Shown: one piece after another, positions 7,278 through 14,845 of the stretch
How the letters are laid out: each line of letters opens with the position of its first letter
Numbering within the stretch: position 1 is the first letter of the stretch
Source: JBBIJR01 sp037445875
GTDB taxonomy: Bacteria > CLD3 > SB21
Length of the DNA stretch: 23,156 nt
Direction: 5' to 3'
Assembly (NCBI GenBank): GCA_037445875.1
Contig: JBBIJR010000057.1
Location: 1-23,156, forward strand
Notes under the pieces: generated by a model
Database searches by the model: none
Seen by the model: only the letters and a program-made list of their open reading frames with translations
What the model was told of the DNA's origin: nothing
Translations under genes and position numbers: made by a program

Positions 7278-9581
7278 TCATTTAAGCAGGAGCATCTTGC
7301 GCGTGGCCACACCGAAATCCGTTTCCAGCCTATAGATGTACAGGCCGCTGCTCACCACTACGTTCCTGTCGTTCGTTGCATTCCACTCGTACCGGTGCTG
7401 TCCCGCAGGCAGGGGTTGCCCGGCTACCAACGTTCGCACTTTCTGGCCCAGAATATTAAAGATCGTAAGGCTGACGCGGCTGGGCCGGTCAATGACGAAC
7501 GATATTCCCGTTGCAGGGTTGAAGGGGTTGGGAAAATTCTGCATCAGGCGATACGGCTTTGCGCGCGAAGCGGCCGAACCGGCGGGTCGGACGTAGCCGA
7601 GCACACGCACGTCGTCCACATACCAGCCGTCGCCGACGAGCCAGCCGTCGCTGGCCAATTCGAACTTGATGAGCACGTTGGCGGCTTCTTCCCACCGGCG
7701 AAGGTCTATCCGCTCGATCGTCCACTCCGACAATTGACCGTCATAGCCATACACGCTGCGATCTGACTGTGGTCCTGTCTTTCCGGACGCTTTCTCCGCC
7801 AGGTCTCCCGCTACATTGAACCAGACCGCCCCTCCATCGGTCGAGACGGAAACGGTGGCAAAGTCCCAGTCCTCTTCAATGTCCCATTTCGTTCGGAATT
7901 CGAGCCAGGGCCGAACCACGGAGGAAAAACTCACCGGCTGGGTCGACACGATGGGATTCTTCGCGTTGTTGAAGTAGACACCGAACGGTGAATCGGTTGT
8001 CGAAAAAGAGCCTGCGTATCGGTCCGTCGAGAGTCCCCACGAAGAGCCTGTCGTGTCCCACGCGGTCATGCTCTCATTGTCGTTCTCCATCAGCACGGAC
8101 GGCGTTCCCACGACGAATTCGGCCGTGTCGGTGATCGTATAGCCATCAAAAGTCAGTCGAACGAGAAGTTCCACAATGTCACCCGTTTTGGCTGAGGGGT
8201 GGAGTTGGAACACGATCGGATCGGAGGCATTATCCACGGATGTGAAGGGATCGATGGGACCGAAACCGTACTCGTTGTCCGCAATGGTCAGAATCGTATC
8301 CGAAGTGCTGACGGTAACATCCAATGGGAACGCATTGGCCAGGCGTCCGATATTCTCGATCGATATCACGAGATGCCCTCTTTCGCCACTGTTCACATAG
8401 GGTCCCCCGTCCTCGTTGGATACACGGTACGACGTCAATCGCGGATATGCGCCAGCAGCCCAGGCGGCAAAGAGATTCAGCCGGACCGTTTCCTCGCACA
8501 TCTTCTGGATGCTGTCTCGCGGGGGCCACCGCATGCGTCCTCCCACGGCCACCTTCATGGCGAGGATTCCCTTTTCGCCGTACAGCCAATCTTCCGCCGT
8601 ACCCATAGAAAGGTAGTGGTATCCGTGCAAAGTAATGCTGTCTTCCGCTTCGAATTCCATCTGGCCGTTTGTACCGAACCGGAATCCGTTTGTTTGTGTC
8701 ATTTCATTGGCGTAACGGGCATATACGACCGAATCCTTCGTTTGCTCGTAGCTTGAGTAATTCCATGGATACACGACGGAGCGTCCGGGACCATGGTAGT
8801 TTAGGACAATATTAAGATTCGATTCCCGCTTGAGCCATGCCATGAATCCCCTTGTTTCACGGGCGTCAAAAGCATACGTACCCTGAAAGTGGTCGCTGCC
8901 GGCGATGAGTACCTCCGTGTTGTGTCGATAGCTGTAGTTACGGTCCAGATCGATTCCAAAGAACGGATAGTCCGTCCACGTGACATGGTACCGTTGCCGA
9001 TTGGTCCGCCACAGGCCGCCGCCGTTTGGGTTGAGTTGTTGATTATACAGGTAGCCGTCCGGGTTGAAGATCGGAATGAAGTCCAGTTCCCGGGAATTGA
9101 GCAGGTAAGTGACCTCCGGGTCGGATCCGTAGTTTTCGGCGAGGTAATAGATGAAATACATCATCTGCATCATGCCCAGGGGCTCGTCGGCGTGATGCAG
9201 GGCCGTGTACAGGACGCCGGGTTCTTCTTCCTTGACGGAGGCATTGTCGGACAAGCGTACATACCACAGGGAACCGCCTCGGTAACCCACGGCAAACCGG
9301 AATCGCGCCCCACACACCGCCGGATATGCCGCGCCCAGGGAGTCGATATGGTTCTGAACTTCGTCGTACGTGTAATGTCCTCCCATCGAACCAAGGGGAA
9401 ATGCTGTCAGCGGACGCAACGGCTGACTTGTGTGCTTGAACGGCCGCAGTCTGTACATTTCGTCCGGACCTCCGGCAACAAGCCCTGCAACGGAGTACAG
9501 CATCAGCACCGAAAGGACGGCTGAAAGACACAAGCGGCGTCTCACTCGGGACCGTATCGGTCCGTACGCTGGCCTATTCAT
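7278..9581 (-). CDS. T9SS-sorted M14 carboxypeptidase-like protein, probably lacking the catalytic Glu
   Basis: The protein has 767 residues: a basic N-terminus and signal peptide (to about residue 37), an M14 zinc carboxypeptidase domain (about 68-380), a CARDB-like spacer (about 381-490), a MAM/immune-inhibitor-A-like beta domain (about 495-670, ending DGWYVDDVRV) and a T9SS type A sorting domain (about 680-767, NFPNPFNPATG to SSGLYIYRL). Zinc ligands H130-x-x-E133 and H263 are present, as is Arg214 in IDLDRN (the family usually has Asn before this Arg). Where active enzymes have 'aftiEiG' after the DW.YGe.Gi block, this protein reads AMKVAVGG, so the general-base Glu is Ala345 (GCC codon, 8547-8549). 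It would be secreted and surface-attached or released. Its ATG overlaps the stop of the upstream gene by 8 bp (ATGAATAG), implying coupled translation. Folding and metal binding look intact; peptidase activity is doubtful. Confidence 0.88.
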   Translation of the reverse strand: MNRPAYGPIRSRVRRRLCLSAVLSVLMLYSVAGLVAGGPDEMYRLRPFKHTSQPLRPLTAFPLGSMGGHYTYDEVQNHIDSLGAAYPAVCGARFRFAVGYRGGSLWYVRLSDNASVKEEEPGVLYTALHHADEPLGMMQMMYFIYYLAENYGSDPEVTYLLNSRELDFIPIFNPDGYLYNQQLNPNGGGLWRTNRQRYHVTWTDYPFFGIDLDRNYSYRHNTEVLIAGSDHFQGTYAFDARETRGFMAWLKRESNLNIVLNYHGPGRSVVYPWNYSSYEQTKDSVVYARYANEMTQTNGFRFGTNGQMEFEAEDSITLHGYHYLSMGTAEDWLYGEKGILAMKVAVGGRMRWPPRDSIQKMCEETVRLNLFAAWAAGAYPRLTSYRVSNEDGGPYVNSGERGHLVISIENIGRLANAFPLDVTVSTSDTILTIADNEYGFGPIDPFTSVDNASDPIVFQLHPSAKTGDIVELLVRLTFDGYTITDTAEFVVGTPSVLMENDNESMTAWDTTGSSWGLSTDRYAGSFSTTDSPFGVYFNNAKNPIVSTQPVSFSSVVRPWLEFRTKWDIEEDWDFATVSVSTDGGAVWFNVAGDLAEKASGKTGPQSDRSVYGYDGQLSEWTIERIDLRRWEEAANVLIKFELASDGWLVGDGWYVDDVRVLGYVRPAGSAASRAKPYRLMQNFPNPFNPATGISFVIDRPSRVSLTIFNILGQKVRTLVAGQPLPAGQHRYEWNATNDRNVVVSSGLYIYRLETDFGVATRKMLLLK

Positions 9582-10755
9582 CGATGTCTCCGTTTTCGTT
9601 CACACGTACGACATATATATCGCCTTTGCCGGCCCCATAGCTGTCCGTCGTCCCGACGGCCAGGAATCCGCCGCGATCATGGGCCTGCACATCCCAGCCG
9701 ATTTCGTCCAGTTCCCCTCCGTACGCGCGTGTCCACAGTTCGTTTCCTTCCCGATCAATTCGGATGAGCAAGAGCTGCGTGTCGGTACCAGACGTGTTGA
9801 GAAAGGTTTTTCCGACGAGCACGTATCCGTTGTTATGAGCGGGTGCAATGGCATAAGTCTCGTTGACCGACGACGGCGCGTACCGGTTAAACCAGATCAC
9901 TGAGCCCGATTCATCGACGCGGACGGCGATGGCCGAAACCGTTCCGGGCAGTTGCCCGTCTTTTCCGACCAGGACAAAACCGTCGTCCTCGGCCTGGACG
10001 ATGTCATAGATCTCTGTTCTCACCAGAACGGGGACCAGCTTGGTCCACTGTTCCTGTCCGTCCTCGTCCACTTTCATGATGAAGGGCTGGTAGGTATTAC
10101 CAAGGCTGTTCGTATATCCGGTGAGCACGTAGCCGCCATCCGACGTCTGAACGATGCCCCGGCCAAAGTCGGACCCTGGCTTACCGAATTGACGCTGCCA
10201 CACCAATTGCCCCGTGACATCCAGCTTAGTGAACAAGATGTCGGCGGAGCTGTGGCCTGCCGTTACAATGCCGCCGTCCGCCGTTGCATATACCGACCGG
10301 CCTTCCTGGTCGCCCGGACCGCCAAGGATCGACGACCACACCGTTTCGCCTCGCCGGTTTAGCCGAAGCGCATAGAGATTGTAGCGGGAAGCCTTGAAGT
10401 TGGCTCTTCCCACGACGGCGACGTCGCCGCCGATGATTTCAGCGATGGCATAACCGGCGTCCGGCAACGGGCCGCCAAAGGTCTTCGACCACCGGACGTT
10501 GGCGTTCCCGTCCAGCTTGAGCACGAACAGATCCTGTTCGTCTCTCACACTCTTGGTAAAGCCGCAGATCACGAATCCCCCGTCCGATGTCTTACCGATG
10601 CCCTGACTGGCGTCTTGCAGCGAAAACCCGATCGTCGCTTCGAAGAACTCATTCCTCCCACCGCCGATGTTGTCACATCCCGTCGGCAGCAGGTACATCG
10701 CGGCCGCCCACATCAGGTTCAAACAAACGCGTGCGGTTGTCGGTGCAGGGTTCAT
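9574..10755 (-). CDS. probable lipoprotein with beta-propeller-like repeats
   Basis: The protein has 393 residues. An N-terminal hydrophobic segment ends in LLPTGC (Cys27), a lipobox with an unusual Pro at -3, so lipid anchoring is likely but not certain. The rest is built of about six to seven repeats of about 50 residues with the pattern 'DGGfvl.Gft.s....d.fvlklD..G...W...fGG'. Examples are SDGGFVICGFTKS, ADGGIVTAGHSS, SDGGYVLTGYTNS, NNGYVLVGKTF and RGGFLAVGTTDS. Such repeats form beta-propellers and are common in secreted proteins of FCB bacteria. The ATG overlaps the TGA of the TonB-receptor gene (ATGA), and its own stop overlaps the M14-like start, so all three are translated as one unit. 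A role as an outer-membrane partner of the receptor, for example in substrate binding, is an inference; no enzymatic motif is visible. Confidence 0.78.
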   Translation of the reverse strand: MNPAPTTARVCLNLMWAAAMYLLPTGCDNIGGGRNEFFEATIGFSLQDASQGIGKTSDGGFVICGFTKSVRDEQDLFVLKLDGNANVRWSKTFGGPLPDAGYAIAEIIGGDVAVVGRANFKASRYNLYALRLNRRGETVWSSILGGPGDQEGRSVYATADGGIVTAGHSSADILFTKLDVTGQLVWQRQFGKPGSDFGRGIVQTSDGGYVLTGYTNSLGNTYQPFIMKVDEDGQEQWTKLVPVLVRTEIYDIVQAEDDGFVLVGKDGQLPGTVSAIAVRVDESGSVIWFNRYAPSSVNETYAIAPAHNNGYVLVGKTFLNTSGTDTQLLLIRIDREGNELWTRAYGGELDEIGWDVQAHDRGGFLAVGTTDSYGAGKGDIYVVRVNENGDIDE

Positions 10756-13064
10756 CGTTTGATCCTCGGCATATCGAGTTCGAGGGAGACGCCGACCAGA
10801 AAGAACCGAGAGAAATACTTCTGGGGCTTACGGACGAAACCCACTATTTTTTCGTCTTCGACCAGCCGCTTCCAGGTGAACTGACGGACATTGGTCCGGT
10901 TATACAGGTTGATGATGCTGGCGTATACAGAAAACGACAACTCCGGGCCGATCCATTTCTTTTCCAGGCGCACATCCAATGTATGAAAGGATGGCAATCG
11001 CCCGGTGTTCTTCTTCTCCGTCTGGAAATAGAGGCGGCTGTCCTGCACGGAGCTGTCGCCCAGCACACGAATGGTGCTCGGAGTGAACGGGTCGCCCGTG
11101 TGGTATCGCCAGATGGTCCCGAACGAAAGATTGTTCTTGAATCCCATAAGATGGTTGATCGTGATCGTGTGCGTCCTCTCAAGGTCGCGTGAAGTGGAGC
11201 GCCCGGCGTAGTCCACGATGCGGTGGGACCCAAACGAATAGGCCAAACTCACGTGGTGGTAGGTGGCGTAACGTTTCTTCACGTACAGGTCCACACCGGT
11301 GGACGAGCCGCTGCGTGTCTGATAGGGCTTGTCGACGATACCGACGCCCTCGATCCGGTTGAAGAAATCAAACGTATAGTCATCGTTCAGTCTGGGGTAG
11401 TCCTTGTAGTACAGGTCTACACTGGCTGTCGCATCTTCCGGAAGAAGGTATGAAAGGCTGGCGATGTAGTGGATGCTCTTCTCGGCCCGATCGTCGGGCA
11501 CATACTGGTTCTGATAGGTCTTCAGTCGAAACAGGTTATCGGGCTGATAGTACCATCCGTATGCCAGTTTGGCGTTGAACCGGTCGGTGATGTCGTAGCT
11601 GAGCGCGAGTCGAGGGGCCCATTGAATGCCATCGCCGTAACTTTGCCCGGACAATCGCATGCCCGTCATGAAGGAGAGGCGGGAACTCAGCTTCCATTTG
11701 TCCTGGGCGTATACGGCCGCCGTGTATCCGTCCAGGTTGGCGTCGAGAAACATGACATCGACCACCACGACCGAATCGGTCGTTTCCGTAGGATTCAACC
11801 GGAATTCGCGATAGAAATAGTCGGTGAGAAATTGATTTCCTTCGAAACCCATTTCCAGCGTATGCCGTTCGTTCAACCTCCATACATGGTCCTGTTTCAC
11901 CGTGAACACGTCGTTGACCCTGCGATCGCGGTTGTTGTCGGTGTAGCTGGCGTCGAAGGAGAACACGGATGACTTACCGAGACGCTGATATCCCACGGTC
12001 GTCAGGAAATAGTGATTGTCGGAGATGAACCGGTTCCAGTTGAACCACACGTAGTAGTTTGTCTTGGTGCTCTCGAAGAACTCACGACGTACAATGGCCG
12101 AATCCAGTCGAAAGTCAATGCCATCGCTCAGCAGCATGAAATTGAAGGAATACCGGTTCTCGAGGTTGGGTCGGTAATCGCACTTGGCCCACAGATCGTA
12201 GACTTCGGCGGGATAGTCTGTCCCGTTGGTCTTTTCCATGATGTACAGGAAGCTTCGGCGTCCGCTGGTATAGACGACCCACTCATCGTTGATGCGCTGG
12301 TTGAGAACCACCGAGGCTCCCATGAAGTCAACCGACGCCTTGAGCGAATCGTTGGCAATTCGGTCGATGGTGTTGATCCGGAGCACGCCGGACATCTTGT
12401 CGGGGTGCTTCGCAGAGAAGCCGCCGGTGTACAGGCGCATGTCCCGCACGAGGTCGGAGCTGATCACGCTGAACGGACCGTCGATTTCGTCCAGGTGGAA
12501 GGGTTCGTAGATCTCCAGGTTGTCGATGATGACGGCCGTTTCGTCCGGATTGCCGCCTTTGATATGGGGTTTGGAACTCCATTCGCTATGGGCGATGCCG
12601 GGCAGAATCTGGAGGCTGCGGTAGATGTCCCGTGAGTACAAATTGGCGGTCGACAGGATTTCGCGCGAGCTCAGATCGGACGACGAAGGTTCGTCGGACA
12701 AATCGATGGTCCCGGGCGTGATCTCGATGGGATCGAAGACGATCGATTGTTCCCGCATGGCCACCCGGAGAATCAAATTCTGGTTCTTCACCGTGACCTT
12801 CCGCGCGGCGCGTCGGTATCCGATCAGCGAAAACGTCAGGTTATACGTTCCCGGGCTCAGGTGCTCGATGATAAAGAAGCCGTTGGAATCGGTGACATCC
12901 CCACGCCGGTTTTCGAATATGGTCACGTTCACCAGTCGAAGGGGTTTGCCGGTGAAATCATCGGTGATCTGGCCGCCGATCGAAAAATGCTGTTCCTGCG
13001 CCCGGCTAGGGCAGGCGAAACACACGATCAGAGCCAGTACTAAAACCGATCTCCGTGCCTCCAT
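10752..13064 (-). CDS. TonB-dependent receptor with N-terminal CarboxypepD_reg-like domain
   Basis: This is an outer-membrane active transporter of 770 residues from the chosen start. Order: signal peptide (MEARRSVLVLALIVCFACPSRA), CarboxypepD_reg-like domain (about 28-100, with GGQITDDFTGKPLRLVNVTI and SPGTYNLTFSLIGYR), plug domain (about 130-235, with HIKGGNPDETAVIIDN), then the 22-strand-type barrel to the C-terminus (FFLVGVSLELDMPRIKR). The frame is open to an ATG at 13136. That codon overlaps the -10 box of a consensus promoter, so mRNA would start downstream of it; the signal peptide also begins at the ATG at 13062-13064, which I take as the start. A small hairpin, not a Shine-Dalgarno, precedes it. 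There is no SusD-like partner. Instead the gene is coupled by ATGA to a propeller lipoprotein and then to an M14-like secreted protein. The ligand is unknown; peptides are plausible from the context. Confidence 0.92.
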   Translation of the reverse strand: MEARRSVLVLALIVCFACPSRAQEQHFSIGGQITDDFTGKPLRLVNVTIFENRRGDVTDSNGFFIIEHLSPGTYNLTFSLIGYRRAARKVTVKNQNLILRVAMREQSIVFDPIEITPGTIDLSDEPSSSDLSSREILSTANLYSRDIYRSLQILPGIAHSEWSSKPHIKGGNPDETAVIIDNLEIYEPFHLDEIDGPFSVISSDLVRDMRLYTGGFSAKHPDKMSGVLRINTIDRIANDSLKASVDFMGASVVLNQRINDEWVVYTSGRRSFLYIMEKTNGTDYPAEVYDLWAKCDYRPNLENRYSFNFMLLSDGIDFRLDSAIVRREFFESTKTNYYVWFNWNRFISDNHYFLTTVGYQRLGKSSVFSFDASYTDNNRDRRVNDVFTVKQDHVWRLNERHTLEMGFEGNQFLTDYFYREFRLNPTETTDSVVVVDVMFLDANLDGYTAAVYAQDKWKLSSRLSFMTGMRLSGQSYGDGIQWAPRLALSYDITDRFNAKLAYGWYYQPDNLFRLKTYQNQYVPDDRAEKSIHYIASLSYLLPEDATASVDLYYKDYPRLNDDYTFDFFNRIEGVGIVDKPYQTRSGSSTGVDLYVKKRYATYHHVSLAYSFGSHRIVDYAGRSTSRDLERTHTITINHLMGFKNNLSFGTIWRYHTGDPFTPSTIRVLGDSSVQDSRLYFQTEKKNTGRLPSFHTLDVRLEKKWIGPELSFSVYASIINLYNRTNVRQFTWKRLVEDEKIVGFVRKPQKYFSRFFLVGVSLELDMPRIKR

Positions 13065-13066
13065 AC

Positions 13067-13080
13067 AACGACTCGTCGTT
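13067..13080 (-). promoter_or_regulatory. small hairpin just upstream of the TonB-receptor start codon
   Basis: AACGAC and GTCGTT form a perfect 6-bp inverted repeat with a 2-nt centre, ending 2 nt before the receptor ATG. It occupies the place where a ribosome binding site would be expected, and no clear Shine-Dalgarno is seen. It could limit or gate initiation, or be chance. Confidence 0.25.
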
Positions 13081-13134
13081 CTCTGGATCCAACCCCCAAA
13101 AGATTGGAAGCCACGTTTACAACTACGTACTTCC

Positions 13135-13163
13135 AAGATAGCGCATCCTCACGGATTTGTCAA
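13135..13163 (-). promoter_or_regulatory. consensus sigma70-type promoter of the TonB-receptor operon
   Basis: On the minus strand TTGACA (13163-13158) matches the -35 consensus in all six positions. After exactly 17 bp comes TATCTT (13140-13135), matching the -10 in four of six. Transcription would begin near 13128, about 64 nt before the ATG at 13064. An alternative ATG at 13134-13136 overlaps the -10 box and therefore cannot be translated from this promoter. Confidence 0.68.
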
Positions 13164-13251
13164 GATGCGGAGAGCCGTGCCTTCTAAAAACCGTGTAAAT
13201 AATGTCTCCGGATGAGCAAAAATCAGTGGCATTTGATAGCGAAAGATTTGT

Positions 13252-13809
13252 ATGTTGGTGCCCGAAATGCTTGCACCAGCGTCCAGCATGCCGAAGTACA
13301 CCGTATCCGTCTCCAAGGAATACCTGAAGTTCAGTTCGGCCCATTTTACCGTGTTCGATGACAGTTCCCTCGAACGCCTCCACGGGCACAATTACTACGT
13401 GTCGGTGGACGTGGATTGCATCGACGCGCCGAACGGCCTGGCGCTGGAATTCAAGCAACTGAAACGGGCGGTGAAATCGCTGTGCGATCAACTGGATGAG
13501 AAAGTGCTGTTGCCCACGGAATCCCCTCTGGTCAGGGTCTCCAAAATGGAAGACCGGTTCGAGGTGACCTTCCAGGGGGCGGGTTTTCGGAAAAGGTATG
13601 CCTTTCCCTGCGAAGACGTAGAATTGCTGCCCGTTGCCAACGTGACCTCCGAAACGCTGGCTGCCTTTCTGTGCGGAGAATTGCGCAAGCGGCTGGAGCA
13701 GGACTGGGACCGCAGGGAACGGGGCGCGATTGAAAACACGATCCTGGGCTTTCGCGTCGGCGTCGAAGAAACCCGCGGGCAGACGGTCCGTTATTCCTGG
13801 GAGTACTAG
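13252..13809 (+). CDS. 6-pyruvoyl-tetrahydropterin synthase / QueD-family protein (COG0720), PTPS-III-like
   Basis: This cytoplasmic pterin enzyme of the T-fold family acts on 7,8-dihydroneopterin triphosphate. The zinc-binding histidines are visible: His31 in SSAHF and His44/His46 in LHGHNY. The late VGVEET supplies the conserved pterin-anchoring Glu. QueD enzymes have a catalytic Cys in C-x3-HGH; here that position is Leu40 and the motif reads E41-x2-HGH. From memory, this is the signature of the PTPS-III subgroup, which makes 6-hydroxymethyl-dihydropterin and replaces FolB in folate synthesis. The protein is longer (185 residues) than typical QueD (about 120) because of an insertion around residues 75-125. 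The first 12 residues do not look conserved, so the ATG at 13288 (MPKYTVSVS) may be the real start; no Shine-Dalgarno decides it. It heads a run of ten same-strand genes and is 6 bp from the next. Confidence 0.85.
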   Translation: MLVPEMLAPASSMPKYTVSVSKEYLKFSSAHFTVFDDSSLERLHGHNYYVSVDVDCIDAPNGLALEFKQLKRAVKSLCDQLDEKVLLPTESPLVRVSKMEDRFEVTFQGAGFRKRYAFPCEDVELLPVANVTSETLAAFLCGELRKRLEQDWDRRERGAIENTILGFRVGVEETRGQTVRYSWEY

Positions 13810-13815
13810 GAATTC

Positions 13816-14829
13816 ATGCCAAGAACGCTCGCATCGAAATCGAAAAAGCGTCCGGCTCAGGGACCCTCCGGATTAAGCGGTGAGGATCTGCTCCGCATGT
13901 ACCGGTACATGAAACTTACGCGCGAGTTCGATCGCGGCATCATTCGGCTGTACCGGCAAGGAAAAATGCTCGGCGGGGCCTATTCGGGCTGGGGCAACGA
14001 GGCAACGGCCGTCGGAAGCGCGTACTCGCTCGAATCCCACGATTATGTCTTCCCCATGCACCGGGATCTCGGCGTCCATTTTGCACGAGGCCAATCGGCC
14101 CGGGTTTTAATGCTCAATCACCTGGCCAGGGCGGACAGTCCTACGCGCGGACGCGACGGGACAGGCCACTACTACGACAAATCCCTCCGCATCGTCGGCA
14201 ACATCAGCCACCTCGCCGCCATGATTCCCGTCGCTGTCGGGACCGCCCTCGCCAGTGTGAAAAGGGCGGAAGGGGCCGTGGTCATGAACTACATCGGCGA
14301 CGGGGGCATGAACGTCGGTGAATTCCATGAAGGCTTGAACATGGCTGCCGTGTGGAAGCTTCCCTTCATCCTGATCATCGAGAACAATCAGTACGCCTAC
14401 TCTACTCCGACGAATCTCCAATATGCATGCGAGAGCCCGGTCGATCGTGCGGAGGGATACGGTATTCCGGGAGTGAAGGTCGACGGGACCGACGTGCTCG
14501 AGGTGTACCGCGTGTGCAGAGAGGCCGTGGAGCGGGCACGCGCCGGTGAGGGGCCGACGCTCATCGAATCCGTCACGATGCGGATGCGAGGCCACGCCGA
14601 ACACGACGCACACGAATACTATCCGCCCGGCCTGCTCGAAGCCTGGATGAAAAAGGATCCGATCGAACGCCTGGAACAATGGATGTTGAAGGAGGGTTTG
14701 TTGACCCATGCCCGCATCCAGAAAGTGGAAGACGAGGCCGTCAAGGAAATCGAAGAAGCCATAAGCCACGCGGAGCAGGCCGCCTATCCTCGCGGAGAAG
14801 AAGCAGAACGGGGAGTCTATGCGGATTAA
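13816..14829 (+). CDS. pyruvate/2-oxoacid dehydrogenase-type E1 component, alpha subunit (paralogue 1)
   Basis: This is a 337-residue thiamine-diphosphate-dependent E1-alpha of the pyruvate, branched-chain 2-oxoacid or acetoin dehydrogenase family. With E1-beta it decarboxylates a 2-oxoacid and passes the acyl group to a lipoyl E2. The ThDP/Mg2+ motif runs from GDGG (161-164) to E-N190-N191, with the connecting NVGEFHEGLNMAAVWKLP of the family. The conserved RGHAEHD block near residue 260 corresponds to the loop that orders on cofactor binding. An upstream MHRDLGVHFARG block matches the 'yR..g....rG' region. The first 20 residues are basic and rich in Ser, Ala and Lys, probably a disordered tail. 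It starts 6 bp after the pterin gene. A second, divergent E1-alpha lies at 17765 and the only E1-beta at 21661. The substrate cannot be assigned from this subunit alone. Confidence 0.92.
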   Translation: MPRTLASKSKKRPAQGPSGLSGEDLLRMYRYMKLTREFDRGIIRLYRQGKMLGGAYSGWGNEATAVGSAYSLESHDYVFPMHRDLGVHFARGQSARVLMLNHLARADSPTRGRDGTGHYYDKSLRIVGNISHLAAMIPVAVGTALASVKRAEGAVVMNYIGDGGMNVGEFHEGLNMAAVWKLPFILIIENNQYAYSTPTNLQYACESPVDRAEGYGIPGVKVDGTDVLEVYRVCREAVERARAGEGPTLIESVTMRMRGHAEHDAHEYYPPGLLEAWMKKDPIERLEQWMLKEGLLTHARIQKVEDEAVKEIEEAISHAEQAAYPRGEEAERGVYAD

Positions 14830-14834
14830 TCATC

Positions 14835-14839
14835 GGAGG
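14835..14839 (+). promoter_or_regulatory. Shine-Dalgarno that fixes the start of the M16 peptidase gene
   Basis: GGAGG ends 6 nt before the ATG at 14846. It supports that codon over the upstream in-frame ATG at 14819, which lies inside the end of the E1-alpha gene. Confidence 0.7.
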
Positions 14840-14845
14840 CAGACT

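Noticed and set aside
13164..13251. Promoter for the plus-strand gene run upstream of the pterin gene
   Set aside because: Elements such as TTGATA (13233) and TATGTT (13251) are too close together, and TAAATA (13196) has no -35 at proper spacing. A promoter is expected here but none could be supported.
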